A stretch of DNA of 59,797 nt. Source: Trichomonas tenax (Eukaryota; Parabasalia; Trichomonadida; Trichomonadidae). The notes beneath the pieces are model-generated. The model was not told the origin of the DNA, did not search any database, and saw nothing but the letters and a program-made list of their open reading frames with translations. How positions within the stretch are numbered: position 1 is the first letter of the stretch; each line of letters starts with the position of its first letter. The stretch covers positions 1 through 59,797 of the forward strand of contig JALKBU010000218.1 of NCBI GenBank assembly GCA_023091735.1. Direction: 5' to 3'. Shown here piece by piece: positions 20,194 through 30,900 of the stretch. The position numbers were made by a program, and so were the translations under genes.

Positions 20194-20778
20194 TTACTTG
20201 TTAACACGTAATAAGCTAATAGCTGTTCTAAGTTCACGAGTCAAGTCCGTGACTTGTTCCTTTGTCATAGAAACCGTAAATGGCTTGTTATTACTTGGCT
20301 GGAACCTCACATGCATTACAGAGTGTGGTTCCGGTTGTCCATTCTTGCTCTTTAATATAATTTCCGCGCGGTGTTCGATTAATTCCGGTTTGGCGAACTG
20401 AATAAAATTCTGCTTGAAAACTTTGCGGAGATTCCGGCGATATTCTTTGTAGAAACGATTGATTGTGCTTGCGTGAGAGTGTGGAGCACCGAGCTGTGTC
20501 AATTCCTGCGCGAGATCTTCAGGTTCGACGTCGAATCTCACAGCGTTCTCCACGATGTAAGAAAGGAGGGCTAAAAGGGACCTCTTCTGGCCGTCCGATA
20601 ATTTGGCATCCTGAAGATGCATGTTGATGTTGTCATGATTAACTTGAGCGCCGATAATGATGTTATAAATCTGAAGAAGGATGAATTTTATACGGACTGA
20701 TGACACGAGAGAAAGAGTGTTCATCTCTGAAAGGACCCAATCAGGCGCATCACTGTTTCCGAGGAACTTGAATAACAT
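20194..20778 (-). CDS. COMM-domain protein, COMMD4-like
   Basis: The protein has 194 residues, the usual size for the family. The N-terminal half matches COMMD4 closely in pattern: FKFLGNSDAPDWVLSEMNTL at the start, then an all-alpha HN domain with QLGAPHSHAS near residue 95. The C-terminal COMM domain (~120-190) has the expected beta strands and a final leucine-rich helix (LTRELRTAISLL). COMMD proteins assemble as a ten-member ring in the Commander complex with CCDC22/CCDC93 and the retriever, which recycles membrane cargo from endosomes. The gene is convergent with UDP-glucose dehydrogenase. Confidence 0.85.
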   Translation of the reverse strand: MLFKFLGNSDAPDWVLSEMNTLSLVSSVRIKFILLQIYNIIIGAQVNHDNINMHLQDAKLSDGQKRSLLALLSYIVENAVRFDVEPEDLAQELTQLGAPHSHASTINRFYKEYRRNLRKVFKQNFIQFAKPELIEHRAEIILKSKNGQPEPHSVMHVRFQPSNNKPFTVSMTKEQVTDLTRELRTAISLLRVNK

Positions 20779-21306
20779 TCGTGCGGTTTTGAATTTGACA
20801 AGTTTACAAAAATAACCTAATTTTGTTATTTTTGCATTTTTGGATATTATTTATTATGTGCTTTCTATTTATCAACAAATCAGACGAAATTATTTTTGGT
20901 ACATTTTTCTTTGTATATTTAATTATAAAACACAAATATATATCTATTTATTACAAAAAAATTCGAAATATGATTTTTATTATTTTAGAAATTTACAATT
21001 TCATATTTCAAGCTCTCTAAACCACAAAACTAGCTTATAAATTATCTATATAGCTTAACTCCAATTGTATCATGTTTATTTTATAAAATCAATTTTATCA
21101 AATTATATAAACCTATAATGAACATGTTTTAGTATATTATTTTCATATATTCTTAGAATTATGAATATCCATGGATTGTAATGATTCTTATCTCATTTTT
21201 ATTAATGAAAATGAATTTGATTTCCGAATTTTTTATGCGATAATGATATATTTCAGTTAACGGATTAAAAATGTGATGTGATTACAACAAAATTCAAACA
21301 TAGTAT
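20779..21306. other. Intergenic AT-rich interval
   Basis: Nothing beyond A/T-rich sequence and short frames without coding character. It lies between the start of the COMMD gene and the stop of the RecQ4-like gene. Confidence 0.5.
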
Positions 21307-23265
21307 TTATTCATTTCCAGCAAATTTTCTCGTAAGAATATCTTGTGCGCACTTCATCAAGTCTGTGAACTTGCAGGAAGAAAGAGCGCCCCAATATCCA
21401 CACGATTTCCATTCATCGAGAGTGAAGTGAGGGGAAGAGATTCCAGAGAGAATTCTCGCGACTGCTCTCGGTGTCCAGATCACATTCCTGCATTTAATCA
21501 ATCTTCTGACCTTGTCCTCGTCGATGTTCTCGTATGGGATTGCCATGATGTTTCTAAGGACCTTCTTGTCGTAGTAAGATTCATAGTACTTTCTTGCTAA
21601 GTCGGGAAGATTGATGATGGTGAAGAGCGCATTGAAGCTGTCGTGCTGGTTATCTTCGACAGTCTGTATCTCATTGGTTAATATAATAAGCATTTCGTTA
21701 TATGACTCATCATCAAACTGACGAGCAACTGATAACATTGTGACTTTTCCGGAATACGTCACTTCTATAGCGCCGAGATTTTGAACTCTCATAAAGTCCG
21801 ATGCCATCTGCATTGGCAAAACTTTCGCGTCATGGCACAACTGAATGACCTTGAATGTCGACTGTCCGCGCTTGTTACTCGCTCCTTGTGTAACAGCACG
21901 GAATAATGGCGACGTCATTTCATCGATGAATGTTTTCACTTTAACAGTGACTGTTTCCGCATCGAAAGGAATTCGTGTTGCAATTCCGTGCTTTGCTAAT
22001 GCCGTAAAGAGTGTGGCCTCTCCTTCCGGCATTATGTCGAGCTCCTTCTGCGAGATCGATACAATGTCGCCAACATGTCTGTAATTCTTGTCACCCCAAA
22101 CAACTTTCTTGAAAACATCAGCAACAACAGATCTGTCGACTCCTCCATTATGCGAGAATCTCTGCATCTGCTGAGCGATTGGGACGTTCAGGAGGATAGT
22201 TACTTTACGACCAGTAACGCAAGCAGACATAAGAAGCTCGAGAGAAGGTGGAAATCCAGCAAAAATGAAACAATCGAAATTCGATACTGTGTACAAAAAC
22301 GCAGTTGTTGATACATAAGCGGAGCCTTCCATTGGGTCCTGGTTCGTGAAATGAGTCACAGAATACGTGTTGCGTGCTATGACTTCAGAACACACTTTTT
22401 TAGTAGGACAAATAATTATTGTTCTATATTCTTTGCAATCCTTGAGAACTTTTGATATGGCGCGTATATAATCGGGTACACTAACCACCTCTGGAACAGC
22501 GTTGAATGAAAACTCACCAGAGATTTTTTCAACTTGTTGTGGAGGCTCTACGTTGTAACCAGGAGACTGGTGATAGAGAATTGGACCTTTGAATGACTGA
22601 ATGTGTTGGAAACTTCTGGTAGAGAGTTCAGATTTGATCACAAATATGTAATCAAAGTGATCTAAAATTAAATTATCAGTATTTGTGTTAATGCACAGCA
22701 AAACCTGTGTACTACCACTTCGAAGTTTGCTGAGAGCATTGAGTTGTTCTGTTCTGCCTTCAGGCCATTTTGCTGATGTTTCTCCTAAAAATGTGCGAAT
22801 CCAAGTGAGAATATTTGAAGAAGGGATAATAAAAAGCGCATGCTTATCTTTGTATACCTGCAAAATCGAGGAAATGCAGACAAATATGGTTGGATCGAGT
22901 TTTTCTGTTAATAATACGTTTTTGTTCTGTAAAAGCAAGCGAATTGCATTTTCTATGTGTTTTTGTGTCTTAGGATTCAACTGATATACTTTTTTAATAA
23001 CATCTTCGACTTGAATTTTCGTATCTTTATGTTCGTCTGGTAATTCCGGTAAATCTACTGTAAGAATAGCCGCAGAGTTGCTTCTTTTCGGCAATTTTAT
23101 AGGAAACGAGTCTTTTTTCGACAAATTGAAAAAAGATGAAGAAGAAATCGTCCTTGGAGCGTTCAAAAAGACTGGTTTCTTTGGTAAAAGCTGTTCCTTG
23201 CGGATCTCGAAGTTGACTGACTTCTGTTTGAATTGCGGTTGCTCAAATTCTTCATCAGAACTCAT
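21307..23265 (-). CDS. RecQ4-like protein lacking helicase ATPase motifs
   Basis: The protein has 652 residues. The C-terminal two thirds follow RECQL4: LMSACVTGRKVTILL, then RFSHNGG near 366, a region like the RECQL4 zinc/winged-helix part (VSISQKELDIMPEG, ~400-415), and finally RAVARILSGISSPHF near 605, the RECQL4 C-terminal signature. The first part has the order of a RecQ helicase lobe (TQKHIENAIRLLLQNKNVLL near 100). At the Walker A position (~115-128) it reads TEKLDPTIFVCIS, with no GKS/T, and the DEAH box is replaced by VIKSE (~205-215). It should not hydrolyse ATP. RECQL4 has a replication-initiation role through a Sld2-like N-terminus; no clear Sld2 motif was recognised in the short basic N-terminus here. 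Confidence 0.72.
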   Translation of the reverse strand: MSSDEEFEQPQFKQKSVNFEIRKEQLLPKKPVFLNAPRTISSSSFFNLSKKDSFPIKLPKRSNSAAILTVDLPELPDEHKDTKIQVEDVIKKVYQLNPKTQKHIENAIRLLLQNKNVLLTEKLDPTIFVCISSILQVYKDKHALFIIPSSNILTWIRTFLGETSAKWPEGRTEQLNALSKLRSGSTQVLLCINTNTDNLILDHFDYIFVIKSELSTRSFQHIQSFKGPILYHQSPGYNVEPPQQVEKISGEFSFNAVPEVVSVPDYIRAISKVLKDCKEYRTIIICPTKKVCSEVIARNTYSVTHFTNQDPMEGSAYVSTTAFLYTVSNFDCFIFAGFPPSLELLMSACVTGRKVTILLNVPIAQQMQRFSHNGGVDRSVVADVFKKVVWGDKNYRHVGDIVSISQKELDIMPEGEATLFTALAKHGIATRIPFDAETVTVKVKTFIDEMTSPLFRAVTQGASNKRGQSTFKVIQLCHDAKVLPMQMASDFMRVQNLGAIEVTYSGKVTMLSVARQFDDESYNEMLIILTNEIQTVEDNQHDSFNALFTIINLPDLARKYYESYYDKKVLRNIMAIPYENIDEDKVRRLIKCRNVIWTPRAVARILSGISSPHFTLDEWKSCGYWGALSSCKFTDLMKCAQDILTRKFAGNE

Positions 23266-23924
23266 TCAGTCAAAAAATTCTAAAATAATTGTTTGTGTCA
23301 CGTTTTATGATTATTGGCAAGTTTTTTTGTCGCCAAAATTTTTAAAGCTCTATTTCTTTAATCTCTGATTAAAACATCTCAAATAACAGCTATTTCACAA
23401 ATCAAATCTGCAAATTTCGATATATTTCAAATTATTTCAATATATTTTGTGCTTTCATCAGCCATTACTTTGGAAATAAATAAAGCTCATAACAGGCTAT
23501 TCAAATCCAACTTGCTCAGTTATGGCTTAAAAAATTAGTGATATACGCCTAATTAATCAATTAATAGTACTGTAACTCTGTAAAATGATAGACTGTAAGT
23601 AGTCTATTTTGTTTCACAATAAAAATCTAGCCAATATTGATTTTATTATTCGAATAATGTAATTTCTTTCGTCCTTATACTTCGACTTAAGGAATGATCA
23701 TCACCTTGATATCTGAGTAATACCTGATGAAGTGGGATCTCATTTCATAGACTGTGTTTCATATAGATTATTAAATGAAATTTAGAGACAAGCGACAAAG
23801 ATATGATATGCTAAGCTGTAATGGATTAATCTGTGATGATATGAAGGGAATGTGAGGAGAATTGAATTCGATTTTTTTCAGTTACATTTTAGTAAGCAAA
23901 AAGTAATGTTACTGTTAAAAATGT
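23266..23924. other. Intergenic interval
   Basis: No gene is supported. Small hairpins occur, for example tagact/agtcta near 23588-23606. This is the promoter side of the RecQ4-like gene and the 3' side of the linker-histone-like gene. Confidence 0.45.
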
Positions 23925-24686
23925 TTACTGCTGAACTTTCTTGGAAACACGGCCTGATTTGCTCACATACTCCTGAACAACGACTGGCTTCTCCTCAACT
24001 GGGGCAGCTTTAACTGGCTGAGCGACCTCCTTCCTCTTTGGAATTGACTCTGGAGCGATCTGCTTCTTGCCCTTAGCGGAGAGCTGGTAGGAGTTCTTCT
24101 TGTTGTTCAAGTAGCCCTCGTTTCTAAGTTTCTCGAGTGTCTTCTTAACCATGCTCTTGCGGAGGGCGAGTGGAATCTTTCCTTCGTAGTACTTAAGGAC
24201 GTACTCCTTGATCTTAGACTCTGATGCCCACTTCTTATCTTCGGTTGTGTTAACCATGATACCCTCGACAACGAAATCCTGGATAGAATTCTTCTCGGAC
24301 TTGGAGACCTTCTTGGATGAGGAGGACTTCTTGGCTGGCTTCTTCTCAGATTCCTTGGAAATCTTCTTGGCTTCCTTCTTATCGGACTTCTTTGCATCCT
24401 TTTTCATGGACTTCTTCTTGTCATCCTTCTTGTCGGACTTCTTCTCCTTCTTTACCTTCTTCTTGTCATCCTTCTTCTTCTTGTCGTCCTTCTTTTCCTT
24501 CTTCTTATCATCTTTCTTCTTCTCCTTCTTCTTGTCGACCTTCTTCTCCTTCTTCTCAGTCTTCTTCTTCTCCTTCTTTTCCTTCTTCTCCTCCTTGCTC
24601 TCTACTGGAGCTTCTTCCTTCTTCTCGACTTCCTTGGTCTGTTCTGCGACCTCCTTTGTCTGTGCTGCGGCCTCTTCTACACTCAT
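23925..24686 (-). CDS. Lysine-rich linker-histone-like protein (H1/H5 type winged helix)
   Basis: The protein has 253 residues. Residues ~22-128 are almost pure K/E/D with KK runs. Residues ~130-205 form one winged-helix domain: an IQDFVVEGI helix, KIKEYVLKYY, then a long VKKTLEKLRNEGYL helix and a YQLSAKGKK wing. The order matches the linker-histone globular domain (first helix, turn, LKSLVxKGxL equivalent, terminal strand). The tail has SGRVSKKVQQ. Canonical H1 has its basic tail mainly C-terminal; here it is N-terminal. Binding to linker DNA is inferred. A different nuclear winged-helix protein is the alternative. Codon choice is strongly biased to AAG, as in an abundant protein. The serine/phenylalanine-rich frames on the opposite strand are artefacts of this bias. 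Confidence 0.6.
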   Translation of the reverse strand: MSVEEAAAQTKEVAEQTKEVEKKEEAPVESKEEKKEKKEKKKTEKKEKKVDKKKEKKKDDKKKEKKDDKKKKDDKKKVKKEKKSDKKDDKKKSMKKDAKKSDKKEAKKISKESEKKPAKKSSSSKKVSKSEKNSIQDFVVEGIMVNTTEDKKWASESKIKEYVLKYYEGKIPLALRKSMVKKTLEKLRNEGYLNNKKNSYQLSAKGKKQIAPESIPKRKEVAQPVKAAPVEEKPVVVQEYVSKSGRVSKKVQQ

Positions 24687-26020
24687 TCTGGCAAACTGAA
24701 ACCTCCTAAAACCCCGCCAAAATTTCTGAGGAAATTGACGTTTTCTCTCAATATGATTTCACATTTTGTTTCTCTCCACACATAGACTTATTGTACTAAA
24801 ACGCACATGTTTAAACGAAAATAAGCGAAAAAGTGTTTGATAATCCTATCGCATTTTTTTAAATTGAGTATTCGCATTCTAGATATCATCTCCAATCTTT
24901 CTGCCATCAAATCAAAGCTATCCTCAAAGATGAATAATTAACGCCGATGAAAACATAAAATGCGAGATATGAGACTAAAAAACACAGAATTAGAGCTTCA
25001 CACTCCGGACATAAGGGTTTTTATGGTGTGAGAACATATCTATGCAGTCAAAACATAGTGCTACAAATCTAAAAATCATGTTTAGAGCCATTTTTGGTGT
25101 ATACTCCGACCATAAAATATTTTTGACGATGAATGAGATGTTGTTTTGCCGTTCGTTTCGATATCTGTGGCCTCTGTGTGTGCCTGTGAACAAGTTTTTT
25201 CGATCGAAATAATTGATATCTGATATTTGGCCATACTAAAATACTATGATTTTTATTTCAGATTTTCATTTTTCTCAGTTTTCCGATATATTATCGAGAT
25301 TACTTATCGATGGTAATACTTTATTTTACCACTAATATATATTTCACATTATAAAATCATAAAATTTTGATTATTCTCCATTTTGACTAAAATTCTAAAT
25401 AATTATTCAGTATTTAGTGATCATAATGAGAAATTTATCTTTGCTTTGATGAGTCAAAGGTATTTTACGTTTGCTGAGAGTTCATTTTGTTTGTTGTTGA
25501 TTTCAATTTGATTTTCAATAAATAAAAAATCATTTAAAGCCTTCAATAATCAAAAATTTGATAATGATTCGCATCGATTAACAAAATCTTCGTTAACACT
25601 TTGTCCATATCGCATTATTTATCATTGAGATTTATTTTTGTCCAATCTTCCCTTTAATCGATGAGCAAATCAGCTATCCACTACGAAGTACAGGTTGTAA
25701 CGAACTGTTAAAGCCGAAAGCTAATTTGAAAAACTTCAAATTTTATTTTCAGCTTTTCAGACGATTTCTAACGCGGGATACGATTTTCCTATATGTAGTT
25801 TGCTTATTACAACAAGATTTATGATTATTTTGTTATAAACCAAATTTCGTCTTATTTTACTAATAAACATCATCATTAGAGAGCCTTATGACGATTTTTT
25901 CAGATTTATTGCTGATTTACCTTTAGATTTTACAGAATTAAAAAATTATTCTTATAAATCAGCTGTAAACAAAATTTACTAAAAATAGAGAATAGAAATA
26001 TAATTACACGATAAACCTTC
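24687..26020. other. 1.3-kb interval without recognised genes
   Basis: AT-rich sequence. A 67-codon minus-strand frame (24990-25193) ends in NPYVRSVKL but has no further support. No motif clusters or long repeats were seen. Confidence 0.45.
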
Positions 26021-27361
26021 TCAAGCAAATTCAATATAAGATGAGCTGAATCTAGAAGAATGAGATCTGAATGTAACAAGCTGCTCATCGCTCGTCTTCG
26101 CGACAACGACCTCAATACGGGCCCGGTTTTCGATTGGACCGAAGGAAGCCGGGGTCTTCGATGACTTCCACTTACCTAAGTCGAGTTTTATGTCGTGAAT
26201 GAGAGAGCGAACTGACGAAGCAGAGAGGTAATGGTTGAGGTTGATGTCCGCAGGGTTCTGCTCGACGTGTTGAGATCTGACGTTCGGGGGCTCAAGGGCG
26301 AGCGCGAGAAGGCGCAAGATCTGGAAGTGTACGTCAGGAACACCGCGCTCAAGGGCGACGATGATTGACTTGAAGACTTTCTTCTTAGTGACATCAGGGA
26401 TTGGTTCGTATGTTTGAATCTCCGCGTCTGAGATTTCGCGGAGGAATCTGTAGAATGAAAGGAAGCGCTCGAACTGTGGCCAATCGACTAAGACAACTTT
26501 CTTGTCTGAAAAGATGCCCGTTGGCTTGAGAAGATTTGATAAAACTGTTTTGCCTGTTTCGTAGAAGAAAATGAGAATATAATGACCGACGAGTTGTGTA
26601 TTTTCCATGTGTTTGTCGTTTGTTGCAAGAGATTTGTGTTCTTCTGGAATTTCGGCTGCCATTGACTCAATTGCTGTGTTTACGACCTGGAAGACCTGCT
26701 CCTGAACTTGAGAGGCTTCGAATGGTGCAGGATCATCAGGGAAGAAACTCTCTAAGAACAAAATAACAGCAACGCAAATAATATCGTAGCTTACAGAGAT
26801 TCCGACAATGATTCCGATGGCTCTTGTCCTGTAGAAAACGTCATTTTTGATGGTTGGATTCAAAAATCCAATGAGAAATCCGATAATAATTGAGCAAATT
26901 GCAACAATGTGAAATGCGATGAAGCACGGTGTTGTAATCGACTGCCAGAGGTAGTTATTGAGTGATTTCGCTTTGCCTTCCCAATGTCCGATGCAATTCA
27001 ACCAAATCTGGTCATTAACTGGGTCGTACATTCCTCCTGCTTCGTCAGTTATCCACGCTGCAGGTTGGATTGTGGAAACGCATTCGATTTCACGCCCTGC
27101 CATCAAAGGAAGTGTTCGAATCGTATTTGCTTGGTTAACAACTAAAGAATTTTGGACTCTGAAGAGTTCCTTCTCGAGCCTGTTGTTCAGTCCCGTTATT
27201 CCATCGGACAGATTCTGGAATTGAAGAGCTTGATCTTTCTCTTTGTAGCCGTCAGAGATATATTTGACGACGTCTCGGAAAGATATGTCGACAGCGTTCG
27301 TCTGCATCGGTGTCTGCAGTGGATCGAACTCCAGGACTTTTCCTTCTGTGTTTTCCGCCAT
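26021..27361 (-). CDS. Unknown two-pass membrane protein
   Basis: The protein has 446 residues. The N-terminal ~140 are soluble, without signal peptide. Two hydrophobic segments follow near 142-166 and 178-205. The C-terminal ~240 residues are soluble and helical, with a basic serine-rich end (FRSHSSRFSSSYIEFA). I do not recognise a family. The ATG at 27361 is preferred over an upstream in-frame ATG at 27547 because it is directly preceded by atcaaaaaaa, the same context as the Raptor gene and others in the window. The upstream extension would encode a lysine run created by that A-tract. Topology with both ends in the cytosol is an inference. Confidence 0.7.
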   Translation of the reverse strand: MAENTEGKVLEFDPLQTPMQTNAVDISFRDVVKYISDGYKEKDQALQFQNLSDGITGLNNRLEKELFRVQNSLVVNQANTIRTLPLMAGREIECVSTIQPAAWITDEAGGMYDPVNDQIWLNCIGHWEGKAKSLNNYLWQSITTPCFIAFHIVAICSIIIGFLIGFLNPTIKNDVFYRTRAIGIIVGISVSYDIICVAVILFLESFFPDDPAPFEASQVQEQVFQVVNTAIESMAAEIPEEHKSLATNDKHMENTQLVGHYILIFFYETGKTVLSNLLKPTGIFSDKKVVLVDWPQFERFLSFYRFLREISDAEIQTYEPIPDVTKKKVFKSIIVALERGVPDVHFQILRLLALALEPPNVRSQHVEQNPADINLNHYLSASSVRSLIHDIKLDLGKWKSSKTPASFGPIENRARIEVVVAKTSDEQLVTFRSHSSRFSSSYIEFA

Positions 27362-27909
27362 TTTTTTTGATTTTTTCTTTGTAAAATAACCGTATTTGTG
27401 AATAATCTTTGATACTTCGAGAATAGAATCTCCTATACATGTGAAACTTATATTTTCAATTACAGTCTCTAATCTCAATATTTGCAAAATTTCAAAATAT
27501 AACTTTGAAACATTCTCATTTATACTTGACAATATACTTAATTCCATATGTAATGATTAATTCCATAATAACAGACTTAGCATAAATTTTTTCTTAATTC
27601 CAAAATATTTAGATGAAACTCCCTCATTTATAAGATATTGAATTTCATATGCACTACTGAAATTGGCAATAGCAAGATTCAAATCCAAGCTTTACGAATT
27701 TGAAAAATATATTTTTTAAAATCACTTGCAATCACATTACCAAGCTTCATAATTTTAGAAACATTATTCGAATTTTTGATGACAGCTTTTAGAATTTAAA
27801 TTAATTTTAAACCGTAATAGTGATGTTATTTTTCATGATCTCATTGAAAATGTTCAAAAGCAAAAGAATGGCGAGTTATTGCAATAAAAGAAAAATACAA
27901 ATTTTAAAC
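27362..27909. other. Intergenic interval
   Basis: AT-rich spacer between the unknown membrane protein gene and the stop of the Raptor gene. Nothing beyond the promoter-proximal atcaaaaaaa next to 27361 was seen. Confidence 0.45.
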
Positions 27910-30900
27910 TTATAGGAACTGATAAATATAAATCATTCCGTTCTGTGTTCCAAATCCAAATATTGGGAGAAGCGGATGGCAAACAGGGACAGACTTTGCC
28001 GGCACCTTAGAGAATGTCGTGAGAATGTTGCCGCTGTGATCGATGGCGATTGGCGATTTATCCTCCTGAGCGAGGAGGATTACCGGGTAAAGCTGGTGAG
28101 TCGAGAAGCTGTGTAAGCGTTCTCCGCGACGCCATATTGTCTGTGTGCGATTGTCCTTTGGGTTATCTTCCCATGTATCGACAAATCCGCCGACTGATGC
28201 GTAGAAGAACTTTGTTGTGTTAGTTGCAGTGGAATAGTCAATTCCGAGGATTGGGATCTGTGGATGTTCGGCAGATAAGTACTTGAATGATGGATCTTTG
28301 TCGACTTCCTCGATTTCTCTGATAACGCCGTCCTCGCATCCAGAAATGAAGTGATTCTTGCATGCTGGATGCGCTAATATCGCTGTTGTTTTCGCTGTTG
28401 CTCCGGTTTTGACGACACTGCAGACTTTCAAGCTCTTGAGATCCCAGCGATGAACGACGCTGTTGCAGGTTGTGTATATTATGAACGGCTCAACAGTTGT
28501 TGAGATAATTGTGTTATCTGTGAACTGCTGTGGATTGGTGACATTTTCTCCATTTTCATCTGAAAGCTGTGGATTTGCGAGTCTTGGCTGGCAGCAGAAT
28601 GTTACAGACAATGTCTCATGCGGCGGAGTCCAGAGGTGGACGCATCTGTCGCTTGTGGCGAAGAGAACTTCTGGGAAGCTTCTCCACTCGACGACGTGCA
28701 AATCCGTGACTTCTCCTCTTGGAACAGGAATTAAGCATTTCTTCTTCTGGTCGTTGATGAAGAAGACCTGAGATTTTGTGGCAGCAGCGATGCCAGAGGA
28801 ATCTCTGTGGAATGCGATGCGTGTGATTGGTTCATTGCTGACATTGAGTTCTGATAACATGCTGAATTGCGCATTTGGTCTGATTGTCTCCATTCTTGCT
28901 GGAGTGAGTGAATTCCTTCCTGAATGCGATTGAGGCTTCGGTTGCGATGTTGGTGGCTGCCACTCTCTTCTGTCAACGAGATCGTGGAGGCAGATCTCGT
29001 GAAGGGACTCGTTCTGGTCGATGTTGGCGAAGCTGAAGTGCTCCTCTTCGAACTCATCAGCGTCTTCGCCGCCATAACTCATAACGCTGCAGAAGTGCTC
29101 CTTGTTGAGACTCGATGGACCACTGCTGAAGTCCTCGTAGTTCTTTGCGTCGTTGTATTCCTGTCTGGTGTGGGAAATGAACTTCAAGACGCGAGTGGCG
29201 AGTGCAGCGACAGATGGATGACTGTCCTCTGTGTACTGCGCCAACAAGGACATAGCAACAGCGTAAGCATGCTTGATGAAGTTCCTTGTGTGTACGCAGT
29301 CATCGACAATAGAGAAGAATGCTTCTGATGGCTTCTCTAAGAGCGACAAGTTGTACTTTTCGCCGAAGCAGCTCTTGATGATGTCATCGAAAGAATCAGC
29401 CTTGAAACGGAATGAGGCACTCGTTTCGACAGCATCAGAATAGTTCTCGAAGCTTGTAACGAACTTCTTCAACAAGAGGACAAAGTGGAATCTGACTAAG
29501 TAGCTTGCATCAGCAATAACCGGTAATGCCAAGAACAATAGTTGTCCGTTGATGTTGCACTCGAATGGCCTCAAGAAACAGGCCAAAGCTGAGAGAGCGG
29601 CGACTCTGACAGCGGGGCTCTGAGAGAACAGATGGATGGAGCATTGAACGTGCAAACCGTTAGATACATAGACGTTTGGATCAGGAGAATACAGATGGAA
29701 GGCTCTCCTGATAATCAGCAACAACCATGTCGCCAATAATGGTGATGCTGTGCCGAGTTCCTTTCTGATCGTTGTGAGGAATTCGCTGGATGTGCAAACC
29801 TGCTGAAGGTTCTCGTTGTAGATCGCTAATGTTGCAACGATGGCAGCGACAATCGTCCTTGTTGACTCGTTGAGAGATTTGTCGAAGATGACGAGTGGGA
29901 ACTTTGAAGGATCTTTATCCTTGCGAATCTCTGTTGCAAAGTCTGGCTTGTGGTAGAGGAGAGTGAGGACCAAGAAGCAGATTGAGTGGAATCCATTCAA
30001 TGCTGCATCTTTTGTATCCCATTCAATCATCTTCACGAAGAGCGCGTGGAAGACAATGGCGCTGCAGAATTTCTCTGGATTCATTTCTGGAGAAGCAGCA
30101 TATTGTGCGAATAATTGCAATGGCTTCTCAGCATTCTTTTCGTCTGCGTAAAACATGTGGAACAGCAATGTCAAATGGTATGATCTGATCAAGTGGTACT
30201 GCTTGTTTTTGAGAATCATAGTAAAGCTTTGCGCAACTGAGTTAAAGAGATCAGAAGTGAATGAATAATGCGGAACAGAGACAGAGCAGATGGCGTTATC
30301 AAGGAGGACACTCCACTGCTTCCAGAGTGGGTGCATTGAAAGGTCAGGAAGCGCTGGATGTGTAACTGGATGGACGCGGTATGGGCGCAAAAGATATTGA
30401 GCGAAAAGGACGTATCTGAAGATGACAGCTGAAGATCTGTCGCACCTGAAGATGCGGTGATAGAGGTCCTTTGGGAGGCCGTCAGAAGCGATGGCATCCG
30501 TGATCGCTGTGAGTGCCGGTGTTAAAGGATGCGGCTCTTTAGACTTTTCGTTGAGAAGATGTTCGCAAGGAATTTCTGTCGGGAAATTAGGTCCGACGAG
30601 ATTAGTTCTGTAGTGCTGAAGCAAGTGGCAGACAATGCCCATCTTAAGAGGCGACAAAATGCACGAAGAAAGGAAATCTTTTGGCAATCTTGGATCATCA
30701 GGAAGCTGTTCACCGACATCAGTTGCACAGATGCAAACCCAGTTCTCCCATATCGGATTGTCATCTCTCTCCGCGAGTTTCTTCGATGTCTCCTTGAATT
30801 GTGGAATAACGACAGCAGCGTTTGAGCAATCGAAAATAAACCATGTTGGAGGCATAAGGTTCTCGAAAAGACTCGAAATAGGATACTCTCTGAAGTCCGT

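Noticed and set aside
24208..24709. Long Ser/Phe- and Ser/Pro-rich plus-strand frames
   Set aside because: They are antisense to the lysine codons (AAG/GAG) of the linker-histone-like gene and arise from that composition.
27362..27547. 62-codon N-terminal extension of the two-pass membrane protein
   Set aside because: It crosses the atcaaaaaaa start context and encodes a lysine run from the A-tract; an extra exon is not needed.
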